A DNA stretch of 64,000 bases from JAICMB01 sp035295125 (lineage in GTDB: Bacteria > Acidobacteriota > Terriglobia > Bryobacterales > Bryobacteraceae). Made by a program: the position numbers and the translations under genes. The stretch is from assembly GCA_035295125.1 (NCBI GenBank), contig DATGJP010000020.1, positions 1 through 64,000 of the forward strand, given 5' to 3'. Positions 1 to 7,767 of the stretch are shown one piece after another (positions within the stretch are counted from its first letter, which is position 1; each line of letters starts with the position of its first letter). The notes below the pieces were generated by a model, which did no database searches, was not told the origin of the DNA, and was given only the letters and a program-made list of their open reading frames with translations.

Positions 1-2024
1 GGATTGGAACGCGGCGTCCGGCCGATGGGAGCCTGGTCGATCTCGACAACCTTGTCGATATGTTCAATCCCGGTGATGCTGTCGTGCTGGCCTGGTTCCC
101 CGTGCGAACCGTAAATCTGGCGCGCCAGGGCGCGGTACAGAATATCGTTCACCAGCGTCGATTTGCCGCTGCCTGAGACACCGGTCACGACGACAAGCTT
201 GCCCAGAGGGAAGTTGACCGTGATGTTCTTGAGGTTGTGCTGTCGCGCGCCTTGGATAACGAGTTGGTTGCCACTTCCCTCCCGGCGCTCGGCCGGTGGT
301 TCAATCTTGAGCTTCCCGGAGAGGTATTGACCAGTAAGCGACGCGGGGTTCGCTTCGACCTCCTGGGGGGTACCGTAAGCGACCAATTCGCCGCCCAGCC
401 GGCCGGCGCCGGGTCCGAGGTCGATTACGTAATCGGCACGTTCGATTGTTTCGGCGTCGTGCTCGACAACCAGCACGGTGTTGCCGAGGTCGCGGAGGCG
501 CGCCAGCGTGTCCAGAAGCTTCTCGTTGTCCCGTGGATGCAGCCCGATCGACGGCTCATCGAGCACATACAGAACGCCCCGGAGTTTTGAGCCGATCTGC
601 GTCGCGAGGCGAATTCGTTGGGCTTCGCCGCCGGACAGCGTTGCCGCCGATCGCGAAAGGTTGAGATAATCCAAACCCACGGCCGATAGGAATTCCAGGC
701 GATTGTGGATCTCCTCGATCACCCGTCCGGCGATCTGGCGTTCGCGCTCGTTGAGATCCATTGACTTCACCGACGTGATGGCCCGCGCGATGGACATTTC
801 GGTCAGTTCGGAAATGCCGACACCCTTTACCTGTACCGAGAGGCTACTCGGCTTCAGCCGGCGGCCCTGGCACGACGGACAGATTGACGGAGACATATAG
901 TCCATCAGCCATTCCTTGTACGCCGCGCTTGCTTCCTGAAAAGTTTCGTCGAGCAGCCGCACGATGCCGGGAAATCCGGGGCCGCCTTCCATCAGGAGAC
1001 CCTGTGCACGCTTCGGCAGCTCTTCAAACGGCTTGTCCAAATCGATTTTCAACGTCTCCGCGGCGTCATTCAGGCGATGCGAGACATAAGTGGACGCCGC
1101 CATCGTCACCAGGCCGCCGTCGAGCAACGGCTTGGAGGCGTCCGCCAGGATCTTGCCTGGGTCGAAACTCCAGGTGCTGCCGAGGCCGTGACAAGTCTCG
1201 CAAGCGCCGAACGGGCTGTTGAACGAGAACGACCGCGGCTCCAGTTGCGGCACGCTCGCGCCACATTCGGGACATGCGAGCTTTTGGGAATAGAGCTTCT
1301 CGTCGCCATTCACGACGGCCACAAGCACCAGTCCATCGGCCAGTTTCGCCGCCGTCCCAATCGAGGCTTCCAGGCGTTTCTCGATGCCCGGGCGCAGCAG
1401 CAGCCGATCGACCACAACCTCGATCGTGTGATTCTTCCGCCGATCCAGCGCCACCGGCTCGTCCAGGGCCCGCAAAATGCCGTCGATCCGCGCGCGGACG
1501 AATCCCTGGCGCGACAGCTTTTCGAGTTCCTTCTTGTACTCGCCCTTGCGGCCCCGAACCATCGGCGCGAGAATCATGACGCGCTCTTCCTGCTTCAGCG
1601 CCATCACCTGCTGCAGGATCTGTTCCGTGCTTTGCCGCGAAATCTCGATGCCGCAATTCGGACAGTGTGGAACGCCAACCGATGAGTACAGGACGCGCAG
1701 GTAATCGTATATCTCGGTGATCGTGCCAACGGTCGAACGCGGGCTTCGGCTGGTGGTCTTTTGTTCGATCGAGATGGCCGGGCTCAGCCCGTCGATAGAG
1801 TCCACCTCGGGGCGCTCCATCTGGTCCAGGAACTGCCGGGCATATGGAGAAAGCGTCTCGACATACCTCCGCTGGCCCTCGGCGTAGATGGTGTCAAACG
1901 CCAGCGACGACTTGCCGGATCCGCTGAGTCCTGTGATGACCGTGAAGGTATTCCGCGGGATCTCGACGTCGATATTTTTCAGGTTGTGCTGCCGTGCCCC
2001 ATGCACGGTGATGCGATCGAGCAT
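1..2024 (-). CDS. uvrA: UvrA, excinuclease ABC subunit A (3' end outside window)
   Basis: ATP-binding damage sensor of nucleotide excision repair, cytoplasmic; in the known pathway it loads UvrB onto lesions. The gene is cut by the window edge, so about 674 of the usual ~940 residues are present and the frame is still open at base 1. Translation from the ATG shows Walker A GLSGSGKSS at residues 32-40, a CPNCG cysteine pair near 110, the zinc-binding CPECG/CETCHG cysteines near 250-280, CPSCQGRR near 380, ABC signature LSGGEAQRIRLATQ near 460 with Walker B VLDEPSIGLHPRD just after it, and the second Walker A GVSGSGKST near 640. No Shine-Dalgarno is visible before the start. It lies 28 bp downstream of another minus-strand gene and could be read from that promoter or its own. 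Confidence 0.97.
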   Translation of the reverse strand, partial: MLDRITVHGARQHNLKNIDVEIPRNTFTVITGLSGSGKSSLAFDTIYAEGQRRYVETLSPYARQFLDQMERPEVDSIDGLSPAISIEQKTTSRSPRSTVGTITEIYDYLRVLYSSVGVPHCPNCGIEISRQSTEQILQQVMALKQEERVMILAPMVRGRKGEYKKELEKLSRQGFVRARIDGILRALDEPVALDRRKNHTIEVVVDRLLLRPGIEKRLEASIGTAAKLADGLVLVAVVNGDEKLYSQKLACPECGASVPQLEPRSFSFNSPFGACETCHGLGSTWSFDPGKILADASKPLLDGGLVTMAASTYVSHRLNDAAETLKIDLDKPFEELPKRAQGLLMEGGPGFPGIVRLLDETFQEASAAYKEWLMDYMSPSICPSCQGRRLKPSSLSVQVKGVGISELTEMSIARAITSVKSMDLNERERQIAGRVIEEIHNRLEFLSAVGLDYLNLSRSAATLSGGEAQRIRLATQIGSKLRGVLYVLDEPSIGLHPRDNEKLLDTLARLRDLGNTVLVVEHDAETIERADYVIDLGPGAGRLGGELVAYGTPQEVEANPASLTGQYLSGKLKIEPPAERREGSGNQLVIQGARQHNLKNITVNFPLGKLVVVTGVSGSGKSTLVNDILYRALARQIYGSHGEPGQHDSITGIEHIDKVVEIDQAPIGRTPRSN

Positions 2025-2052
2025 GGCGGTGGGGAAGCTTCATTCTAACAGT

Positions 2053-2838
2053 TCAACGATGGAGGATATGCTTGTTGATGTCCGGCCAGAACTCGCGAAC
2101 GAAATTCGTCAGCGCGTCGCGGCCGAGGGCATACGCATATTTCGAAGCCAGCGCGCCCAGGGTCCGGTCATGGCTCGGATAGTACGTCGTCGAGATGCCC
2201 TGCGCCATGGCGCGGCCCAGGATCTCGGCAGCATTAATCGTATTGTGACCGTGATAGTCGGGCGTGATCAGAACGCGCGATGCGGAGTAGACAGTGCGCT
2301 TCCAGAAACCACCTTCACCCATGGCATAGTAGCGCTCGTCCTCATGTAGGATGGTCGGCAGCGCGAAAATGACGAGGTAGTTGCCATCTGTCTTGTCCAG
2401 TAAGCCGCGCCAATAATACCTGCCGTAACCCTTGAGGCCTTCCCCCAACTGCGGATGCGAATTCGACCACTCCGCCATGGCCGAAGTGATGCCAACAAAC
2501 ACAAATGAGGAGTAGTCGAAGCTGTTCTTGGTGGCGATCATAAATGCCTGTTTCGGCGTGGGGGGCGGCGGAATTTCCCCCGCGCTCACGGCGCGATAGT
2601 TCGGCATTATCCCCAGAATGCGCTTGGGTTGTTTCTTGGAATCGTCGGGCGGAGCCTGCTGGGCAGGTTGTCCGTTCGTCTGGTCGTCAGCGGTCGACGC
2701 ATCGCAAGACAGGTTCTCGGAGGGTTCCGGAGCCAGTAAAGGCGCGAAATCGTTCCACTGCGCAAAAGCGCCCAACGCGGAGAAAGTGAGAATAGTGAGA
2801 AAACTGAGAAGCCTCAAGATTTTACCAGTGTATGCCAT
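2053..2838 (-). CDS. Exported protein of unknown function, paralogue of the gene at 4320-5099
   Basis: Function unknown. 261 residues. The start was chosen because it gives a clean signal peptide (basic MAYTGKILR, hydrophobic LLSFLTILTFSALGAFA, then cleavage near AQW); a longer open frame upstream would cover the divergent promoter. After a low-complexity Pro/Gln linker come motifs shared with the protein encoded at 4320-5099: GIMPNYRAV, KNSFDYSSF, GEGLKGYGRYYW, LHEDERYYAMGEGGF, NTINAAEILG, TTYYP and EFWPDINKH. The hydrophobic stretches around FVFVGITSA and YLVIFALPTIL could be amphipathic or membrane-associated. It is divergent from the amidohydrolase gene with only 34 bp between the start codons, so both promoters must overlap. 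Exported location is inferred from the signal peptide. Confidence 0.8.
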   Translation of the reverse strand: MAYTGKILRLLSFLTILTFSALGAFAQWNDFAPLLAPEPSENLSCDASTADDQTNGQPAQQAPPDDSKKQPKRILGIMPNYRAVSAGEIPPPPTPKQAFMIATKNSFDYSSFVFVGITSAMAEWSNSHPQLGEGLKGYGRYYWRGLLDKTDGNYLVIFALPTILHEDERYYAMGEGGFWKRTVYSASRVLITPDYHGHNTINAAEILGRAMAQGISTTYYPSHDRTLGALASKYAYALGRDALTNFVREFWPDINKHILHR

Positions 2839-2872
2839 CCCATCCGACAGGTTGGCTATACTGCTTGATGCA

Positions 2873-4276
2873 ATGACCGTCCGATTCGTTGCGTTTACCT
2901 TTCTCTTCGGTGCCAGCCTGGCGGCGCAGTCCTTACTGACCCCTGGAACGAAGCCTTTCATCGCCGTGGATGATCCGGTGATCTCGCTGGAACACGTGCG
3001 TGTCATCGACGGCACCGGCGCCGCGCCGCAGGAGGACCAGACCATTGTCATCGATCACGGCAGGATTCAGGCCGTGGGGCGGGCCGGACAGGTGAACGTG
3101 CCCGCGGGCGCGCATCGGATGGATTTGTCGAATCGGACCGTCATGCCTGGAATGGTCGGGATGCACGAACACCTGTTTTATCCCTCCGGAATGGGCGTTC
3201 CGATTTACATCGAGGCCGGCATGACCTTCCCCCGTCTTTACCTCGCCACGGGAGTCACCACTGCCCGCACGGCCGGAACACTGGAGCCATACACCGACCT
3301 GAACCTCAAGAAAATGATCGACGAGGGCAAAATGCCCGGCCCGAAGATGCTGATTACGGTTGGTTATCTCGAGGGTCCGGGAAGTTTTGCGCCGCAGATG
3401 CACGAGTTGACCGGACCGGATGATGCGCGGAAATTCGTCGAATACTGGGCCGGACAGGGCGCTCACTCGTTTAAAGCCTACATGCACATCACGCGGGCCG
3501 AACTGGAAGCAGCGCTGACCGCTGCCCACGCGCGCGGATTGAAAATCACCGGCCACCTTTGCTCGGTCGGTTTTCGCGAAGCGGCTGCATTGGGCATCGA
3601 CAATCTGGAACACGGCCTGGTGGTGGACTCGGAGTTCAACCGTGATAAGCAGCCCGATATCTGCCCGGCGGGCGGACCGCCTTTAGCCGACATGGACGTG
3701 GCGGGACCCGGAATCCAGGAGACGATTCAAGAACTCGTCAAGCACAAGGTCGCCGTGACGTCGACGCTCGCTGTCTTCGAGCCGGCTCCGCCCCTGCAGC
3801 AGCGCTTCGTCGATGCCTTGTCCCCCTCCTCGGCCCTGAACTTCTTATCCGGACGCGACCGCATCCCAGAACAGGCGCGCGCCGGCAGCGCTTTGCGAGT
3901 GAAAAAGGAATTGGAGTTCGAACGGGCTTTCGTGAAGGCGGGCGGACACCTGATGGCCGGTTGCGATCCCACTGGAAACGGTAGCGCGCTGGCGGGATTC
4001 GGAGACCAGCGCAATGTCGAACTGCTGGTGGATGGAGGCTTCACACCGGTGGAAGCCATTCGGATCGCGACTCTGAACGGGGCCGAATTCCTCGGCCTGC
4101 AAGATCGCATCGGTTCAATTGCCGTGGGCAAGCAGGCGGATCTCGTCGTAATGGAAGGCAATCCCGCCGCCCGCATTGCCGATATCGAGAAAGTCAGCGT
4201 CGTTTTCAAGGACGGGGTCGGATATGATTCGGCAAAACTAATTCAGTCCGTGCATGGGCACGTCGGATTACATTAG
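2873..4276 (+). CDS. Secreted metal-dependent amidohydrolase (imidazolonepropionase-like)
   Basis: Amidohydrolase-superfamily enzyme, probably periplasmic; substrate unknown. 467 residues. The ATG was chosen because it starts a signal peptide (MTVRFVAFTFLFGASLAAQS) and lies 10 bp after a TATACT -10-like box at 2857-2862; there is no Shine-Dalgarno, so the transcript may be nearly leaderless. The N-terminal beta-sandwich carries HVRVIDGTGA, and the metal-binding HxH is GMHEH (His98, His100). Further expected ligands are in HSFKAYMH, KITGHLC, DNLEHG and the late Asp in AGCDPTGNGS. The C-terminal VGKQADLVVMEGNP block is typical of imidazolonepropionase/prolidase-like members. Two more enzymes of this class occur in the window (7768-9072 and 56362-57564). 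It is flanked by two paralogous exported proteins. Confidence 0.9.
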   Translation: MTVRFVAFTFLFGASLAAQSLLTPGTKPFIAVDDPVISLEHVRVIDGTGAAPQEDQTIVIDHGRIQAVGRAGQVNVPAGAHRMDLSNRTVMPGMVGMHEHLFYPSGMGVPIYIEAGMTFPRLYLATGVTTARTAGTLEPYTDLNLKKMIDEGKMPGPKMLITVGYLEGPGSFAPQMHELTGPDDARKFVEYWAGQGAHSFKAYMHITRAELEAALTAAHARGLKITGHLCSVGFREAAALGIDNLEHGLVVDSEFNRDKQPDICPAGGPPLADMDVAGPGIQETIQELVKHKVAVTSTLAVFEPAPPLQQRFVDALSPSSALNFLSGRDRIPEQARAGSALRVKKELEFERAFVKAGGHLMAGCDPTGNGSALAGFGDQRNVELLVDGGFTPVEAIRIATLNGAEFLGLQDRIGSIAVGKQADLVVMEGNPAARIADIEKVSVVFKDGVGYDSAKLIQSVHGHVGLH

Positions 4277-4319
4277 ACGGCCGGCACCTGTAACCCAGAG
4301 GGCCGAGCAGCCATCCTAT

Positions 4320-5099
4320 ATGAACCAGCCACCCATGCTCAGAACCACGATACCAGTGCACTTTGCCTCCTTCCTTGCCCTCCTAGCTGCCTTGGTGGCA
4401 ACTCAAGCCATTGTGGCGCAACAAGTTGGCAGCCCATCAACGGAGGCCAATCCGAGCCCGGAATCCGCCACTTCTGCTACTCCCGCACCCGCCCAACCGA
4501 GCGCTCCTGACAAACGGGTTTTCGGCGTTTTGCCCAATTACCGGACCGTCGAAGGCCTGGAAGGGGTGGAACCGATTACGGCAAAACAAAAACTTACAAT
4601 TGCCGCCAAAGATTCTTTCGATTGGCCTGGGTTTTTCATAGCCGGCGCTTTCTCGGCACTGGCTCAAGAAGATAACACGAATCCGAGTTTCGGCCAGGGA
4701 CTCAAAGGTTATGCCCACCGCTATATCACCGCATACGGCGACCAGGTAATCGGAAATTTCATGACGGAAGGTATCATCCCCAGTCTTCTCCACGACGACC
4801 CCCGCTACTTTCGCAAAGGCCAGGGCACCTTCAGGGGCCGCTTGGGTTATGCTTCGACACGGGTTTTCGTCACCCGAACTGACGCGGGCACGTGGCGAAT
4901 GAACACTGCTGAGCTGTTTGGCAACGGAATAACAGCATCCATCGGCAACGCCTATTATCCCGGCGCGCGCGGGTTCGCACCCACCATGCAGCGCATGTGG
5001 ACGCAGATCGGTACAGACGCTATCTCAAACGTGCTGAAAGAGTTCTGGCCCGATGTGAAACGCCATTACTTCAGCAAAAAGCAGCAGGACCACTTCTAA
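4320..5099 (+). CDS. Exported protein of unknown function, paralogue of the gene at 2053-2838
   Basis: Function unknown. About 259 residues. The start could be this ATG (MNQPP) or the ATG 15 bp later (MLRTTIPVHF), both leading into the hydrophobic signal segment FASFLALLAALVATQAIVAQ. A Ser/Pro/Ala-rich linker follows, then the conserved body shared with the 2053-2838 protein: RVFGVLPNYRTV, AAKDSFDWPGF, GQGLKGYAHRYI, LHDDPRYFRKGQGTF, MNTAELFGNG, NAYYPG and LKEFWPDVKRHY. It follows the amidohydrolase gene by 43 bp on the same strand and may be cotranscribed with it. The shared LPNYR, LHxDxRY and FWPD motifs define the family seen here; I do not recognise a named domain. Confidence 0.8.
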   Translation: MNQPPMLRTTIPVHFASFLALLAALVATQAIVAQQVGSPSTEANPSPESATSATPAPAQPSAPDKRVFGVLPNYRTVEGLEGVEPITAKQKLTIAAKDSFDWPGFFIAGAFSALAQEDNTNPSFGQGLKGYAHRYITAYGDQVIGNFMTEGIIPSLLHDDPRYFRKGQGTFRGRLGYASTRVFVTRTDAGTWRMNTAELFGNGITASIGNAYYPGARGFAPTMQRMWTQIGTDAISNVLKEFWPDVKRHYFSKKQQDHF

Positions 5100-5112
5100 G
5101 AGCATTTTTCTC

Positions 5113-5170
5113 TTGTAATTCCACAACACAACTGTTACGATCTGTAGCGTGACACAACGTAGCGCTACAG
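5113..5170 (+). promoter_or_regulatory. Promoter and palindromic operator of the BlaI-like gene
   Basis: TTGTAA (5113-5118) and TACGAT (5136-5141) are spaced 17 bp apart, a good sigma-70 type -35/-10 pair. The expected transcription start falls on or next to the GTG start codon at 5149, which suggests a leaderless message. A perfect 8-bp inverted repeat CTGTAGCG (5142-5149) / CGCTACAG (5163-5170), with TGTA and TACA cores, straddles the start. BlaI/MecI repressors bind TACA/TGTA dyads in their own promoters, so this is a plausible autoregulatory operator, although the half-site order and the 13-bp spacer differ from the staphylococcal operators. Confidence 0.5.
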
Positions 5171-5550
5171 AGACTAACGAATTCGCCGACCTGGGCGACC
5201 TCGAACGTGAGGTTATGCAGCTGGTATGGTTGCACGGTCCCTGCTCCTCCGACGCCGTGCGTGAGAAGCTCGGCCGCAAGCTCAAAGAATCCACCGTTCG
5301 GACGGTCTTACGCCGCCTCGAGGAGAAGGGCTATGTGACCCACACCGCCGAAAACCGCACCTACATCTACAAAGCGGCCGAAGCTCGCCAACGCGTCGCG
5401 GCAAAGGCCGTCAAACGCATTGTGGACTGGTTCTGCAACGGTTCGATGGAGGAGCTGCTGGTCGGCATGGTGGATTCGTCGGTTCTCGATGGCGACGAAT
5501 TAAGAAGGCTCGCGGATAAGATCGCGGCAGCCAAAGGAGAAAAAAAGTGA
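5149..5550 (+). CDS. BlaI/MecI/CopY-family transcriptional repressor
   Basis: Winged-helix repressor, 133 residues, the DNA-binding partner of BlaR1-type sensor proteases; in studied systems the sensor triggers its cleavage. Residues about 12-80 hold the winged helix: LGDLEREVMQLVWLHGPCSS, then VREKLGRKLKESTVRTVLRRLEEKGYVTH, with the family-typical recognition helix STVRTVLRRLEEKGY. The C-terminal helices (AAKAVKRIVDWFCNGSMEELLVGMVD) fit the dimerisation region. The start is GTG; no other in-frame start would keep the first helix. It overlaps the downstream M56 protease gene, the usual arrangement for such pairs. No beta-lactamase or PBP gene is near, so the pair probably controls something else. 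Confidence 0.93.
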   Translation: MTQRSATETNEFADLGDLEREVMQLVWLHGPCSSDAVREKLGRKLKESTVRTVLRRLEEKGYVTHTAENRTYIYKAAEARQRVAAKAVKRIVDWFCNGSMEELLVGMVDSSVLDGDELRRLADKIAAAKGEKK

Positions 5551-7217
5551 TGCTGGCCCTATTGCTGGAATCGGCTTTTCGATCACTCGTGCTGGGTCTC
5601 GTCGTTTGGACGGCCCTGAAAGTTTTCCGAATTCGCAACTCTCACGCGCAAGCCGCGGCGTGGACTCTCGTGCTGCTCGCGGCGCTGAGCATGCCGATAT
5701 TGATGCAGTGGCGGACGGTTCCCGTGCCGGCTCCCGCAGTGGTCCGATTCGTGCCGCCAGCCGCGCACATCTCCGTCACGGCCCCGGCTCGGGTCAATGT
5801 CCCGGCGAGACAGGCGGACGTCGCGGTCGACTGGCCGTTGATCGCTGAACGTGCGTATCTTCTGATCGCCCTTCTGCTATTAGTCCGGATGGCGACCGGG
5901 CTCGTCCTGACCTGGCGCCTGGTCCGTAGCGGCATCGAGGTCAACGACGCCTGGACGGCGGGTAGCAATGTCCGATCGACCGCCGAAATCTCAGTTCCGG
6001 TGACATTCGGTTCCACAATCCTGGTCCCCGCGAAATGGTCTGACTGGGACGACGTGAGGCGCCGCGCGGTGCTGATTCACGAGCGCTCGCATATCAAGCA
6101 CGGGCATTTCTACATACAGCTTCTCGCCGGCTTCCATCGGGCCATTTTCTGGTTCAATCCGCTGAGCTGGTGGTTGCTCAAACGGCTTGCCGAGCTGGCC
6201 GAAACCGTGTGCGACGATGCGGCGGTCGGCGCCGTTGCCGACCGGCCTTCTTACGCTGCAATCCTGCTCGATTTCGCCCGGAAGGGCGAGAGCATTCCCG
6301 CTGGAGTGGCGATGGCGCGGCGGGCGACGGTCAGCCGACGGGTGGAACGCATCCTTCACGAGACAAACATCTGTCCCCGCATGGGCTGGAAAGCCACGGT
6401 CATGCTCGTAGCCTGCCTGGCTCCCGTGATCGTCCTGACAGCCGGCTGCTCTCTTCAGGCGCAGGCACAAAAGAGTACGGCGGCTCAAACGACAGGCCGG
6501 GAATCGGGCCAGAAACGAAGCGCTTTCCACCTCACGAACAACATTTCGGACGATGAGCCCTTCGTAATCATGCACGGCGGCGACACCATCATCGAAGATG
6601 CGTCTGGCGAGGACCGCAGTCGCGCAAACCGCTTGAAAGCGCGGTTCGGCGACGATTATATCTGGTTCCTTCACGATTCGAAGGCATACTACATCACCGA
6701 TCCGGCGCTAATCCAGCAGGCCCGGGAATACTTCCGCGATCAGGAAGCGTTGGGAGCCAAGCAGGCGGAGCTCGGCGCGCGGCAGGCGGAACTGGGTAAG
6801 GAACAAGCGCGACTCGGCGTCTTGCAGGCCGAGGTCCATGTAAAAACACCGGATCTCACCGCTCAGTTGGCTCGGCTTGAGGCCGCAGTCAAGGCTCTCC
6901 GCACAACATCGCAACAAACAGCCGGTAAAGAGGTTCGCGAGACCGAGATTGGCGAATTGCAGGATCGGCTAGGCGAACTCCAGGGACAGTTGGCCGAGCT
7001 TCAGGAAAGAGCAGCCGAGAAACAGTCTGAGGCAGGCGTAGAGCAAGGCCGGCTCGGGGAGTTGCAGGGCAAGCTCGGCGCGCAACAGGGCGAGCTTGGA
7101 GAAGAACAGGGGAAATTGGGTGAAGAACAAAGCCGGCTTGCCGAATTGGCGTCGCAGCAGGTCCGTAAACTGCTCGATTCCGCCCTCCGTAAAGGATTGG
7201 CAAAGCCGGTCGAGTAA
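5550..7217 (+). CDS. BlaR1-like M56 membrane metalloprotease with C-terminal coiled-coil repeats
   Basis: Integral-membrane zinc protease of the M56 (BlaR1/MecR1) family, expected to relay a signal by cleaving the BlaI-like repressor. 555 residues from this ATG; a GTG one codon earlier is an alternative, and AAAGGAG lies just upstream. Hydrophobic helices occur in the first ~130 residues, the zinc motif HERSH is near 177-181, and the downstream ligand region is LAELAETVCDDAAVG near 215. A further membrane span near 290 (MLVACLAPVIVLTAGC) leads outside. There is no penicillin-binding domain. Instead a ~90-residue region with FGDDYIWFLHDSKAYYITD is followed by about 150 residues of LGxxQxx heptads (near 395-540), a predicted long coiled coil. 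The stop of the repressor gene overlaps this start. Confidence 0.9.
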   Translation: MLALLLESAFRSLVLGLVVWTALKVFRIRNSHAQAAAWTLVLLAALSMPILMQWRTVPVPAPAVVRFVPPAAHISVTAPARVNVPARQADVAVDWPLIAERAYLLIALLLLVRMATGLVLTWRLVRSGIEVNDAWTAGSNVRSTAEISVPVTFGSTILVPAKWSDWDDVRRRAVLIHERSHIKHGHFYIQLLAGFHRAIFWFNPLSWWLLKRLAELAETVCDDAAVGAVADRPSYAAILLDFARKGESIPAGVAMARRATVSRRVERILHETNICPRMGWKATVMLVACLAPVIVLTAGCSLQAQAQKSTAAQTTGRESGQKRSAFHLTNNISDDEPFVIMHGGDTIIEDASGEDRSRANRLKARFGDDYIWFLHDSKAYYITDPALIQQAREYFRDQEALGAKQAELGARQAELGKEQARLGVLQAEVHVKTPDLTAQLARLEAAVKALRTTSQQTAGKEVRETEIGELQDRLGELQGQLAELQERAAEKQSEAGVEQGRLGELQGKLGAQQGELGEEQGKLGEEQSRLAELASQQVRKLLDSALRKGLAKPVE

Positions 7218-7232
7218 AATCTTGACACGGCA

Positions 7233-7293
7233 ATCCTCCTTGGTGCACTTAGTATTCGATATTCGAAAATCTTGTTTCCGCACCAAGGAGGAT
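7233..7293 (+). promoter_or_regulatory. 14-bp hairpin sequestering the Shine-Dalgarno of the next gene
   Basis: ATCCTCCTTGGTGC (7233-7246) is the exact reverse complement of GCACCAAGGAGGAT (7280-7293), separated by a 33-nt loop. The right arm contains the AAGGAGG ribosome binding site of the gene starting at 7300, so a transcript that includes both arms would hide it. The element begins 16 bp after the blaR1-like stop codon. A TTGACA hexamer lies at 7222-7227, but no convincing -10 is correctly spaced. The sequence fact is certain; regulation of translation is inference. Confidence 0.6.
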
Positions 7294-7299
7294 CGTCAC

Positions 7300-7767
7300 A
7301 TGCATATTCCACGCCTGGCGGCCAGCGTCGCCGCTCTCACTCTTAGTTCGGTTGCCCTTCTCGCCCAAGGATTACCCTCGACGTTCGGGGGCGTGAACTC
7401 GACCTATGGGTTGGGCTCGTCAACATTCGGTTCAGTGCAGTACACCATCGCCATCAATCTCGACTACAGCGATGGCTTAACCCCCAATCAGTACATCTCC
7501 CAATCCCAACTGACATCGGATTATCAGGCGTTCGTCGCGGCGTACCCGAATCCAGGCGATGCTGTGGAGGCGATTCTGGCTTCCGCCGCAAGTTCATTTG
7601 CCACAAAATACCCACAGTTCGCCTCCGTCACACTGGGCGCCAGTTCGACGTCGCCCCTGGCCCAGATCGAAGCATCAGCCGCGAGCCTGGGTGGCTTGGC
7701 AAACAGCAACAGGAACGGCAACAAGGCCGTCAAGAAACTGTTCAATTCCGGACCATACAAGCAGTAG
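7300..7767 (+). CDS. Small exported protein of unknown function
   Basis: 155 residues, not recognised. The start has a strong AAGGAGG 8 bp upstream. Residues 1-22 (MHIPRLAASVAALTLSSVALLAQ) form a signal peptide. The mature part is rich in Ser, Ala, Gly, Thr and Asn: an N-terminal segment with STFGGVNSTYG and SSTFGSVQYT, then NLDYSDGLTPNQYISQSQ, and helical Ala/Ser-rich stretches (DAVEAILASAASSFATKYP). It has no cysteines and ends NSGPYKQ. It follows the BlaI/BlaR1-like pair on the same strand with only 82 bp between, so it may be their target or an output of their operon. Its ribosome binding site is part of the hairpin at 7233-7293. It is convergent with the amidohydrolase gene, whose stop codon abuts its own. 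Confidence 0.8.
   Translation: MHIPRLAASVAALTLSSVALLAQGLPSTFGGVNSTYGLGSSTFGSVQYTIAINLDYSDGLTPNQYISQSQLTSDYQAFVAAYPNPGDAVEAILASAASSFATKYPQFASVTLGASSTSPLAQIEASAASLGGLANSNRNGNKAVKKLFNSGPYKQ

Noticed and set aside
2618..2872. Longer N-terminus for the first amidohydrolase
   Set aside because: It would overlap the divergent gene and bury the signal peptide; the ATG at 2873 is preceded by a -10-like box.
5149..7217. Beta-lactam resistance locus
   Set aside because: BlaI/BlaR1-like genes are present, but no beta-lactamase or PBP2a gene is near and the sensor lacks the penicillin-binding domain.
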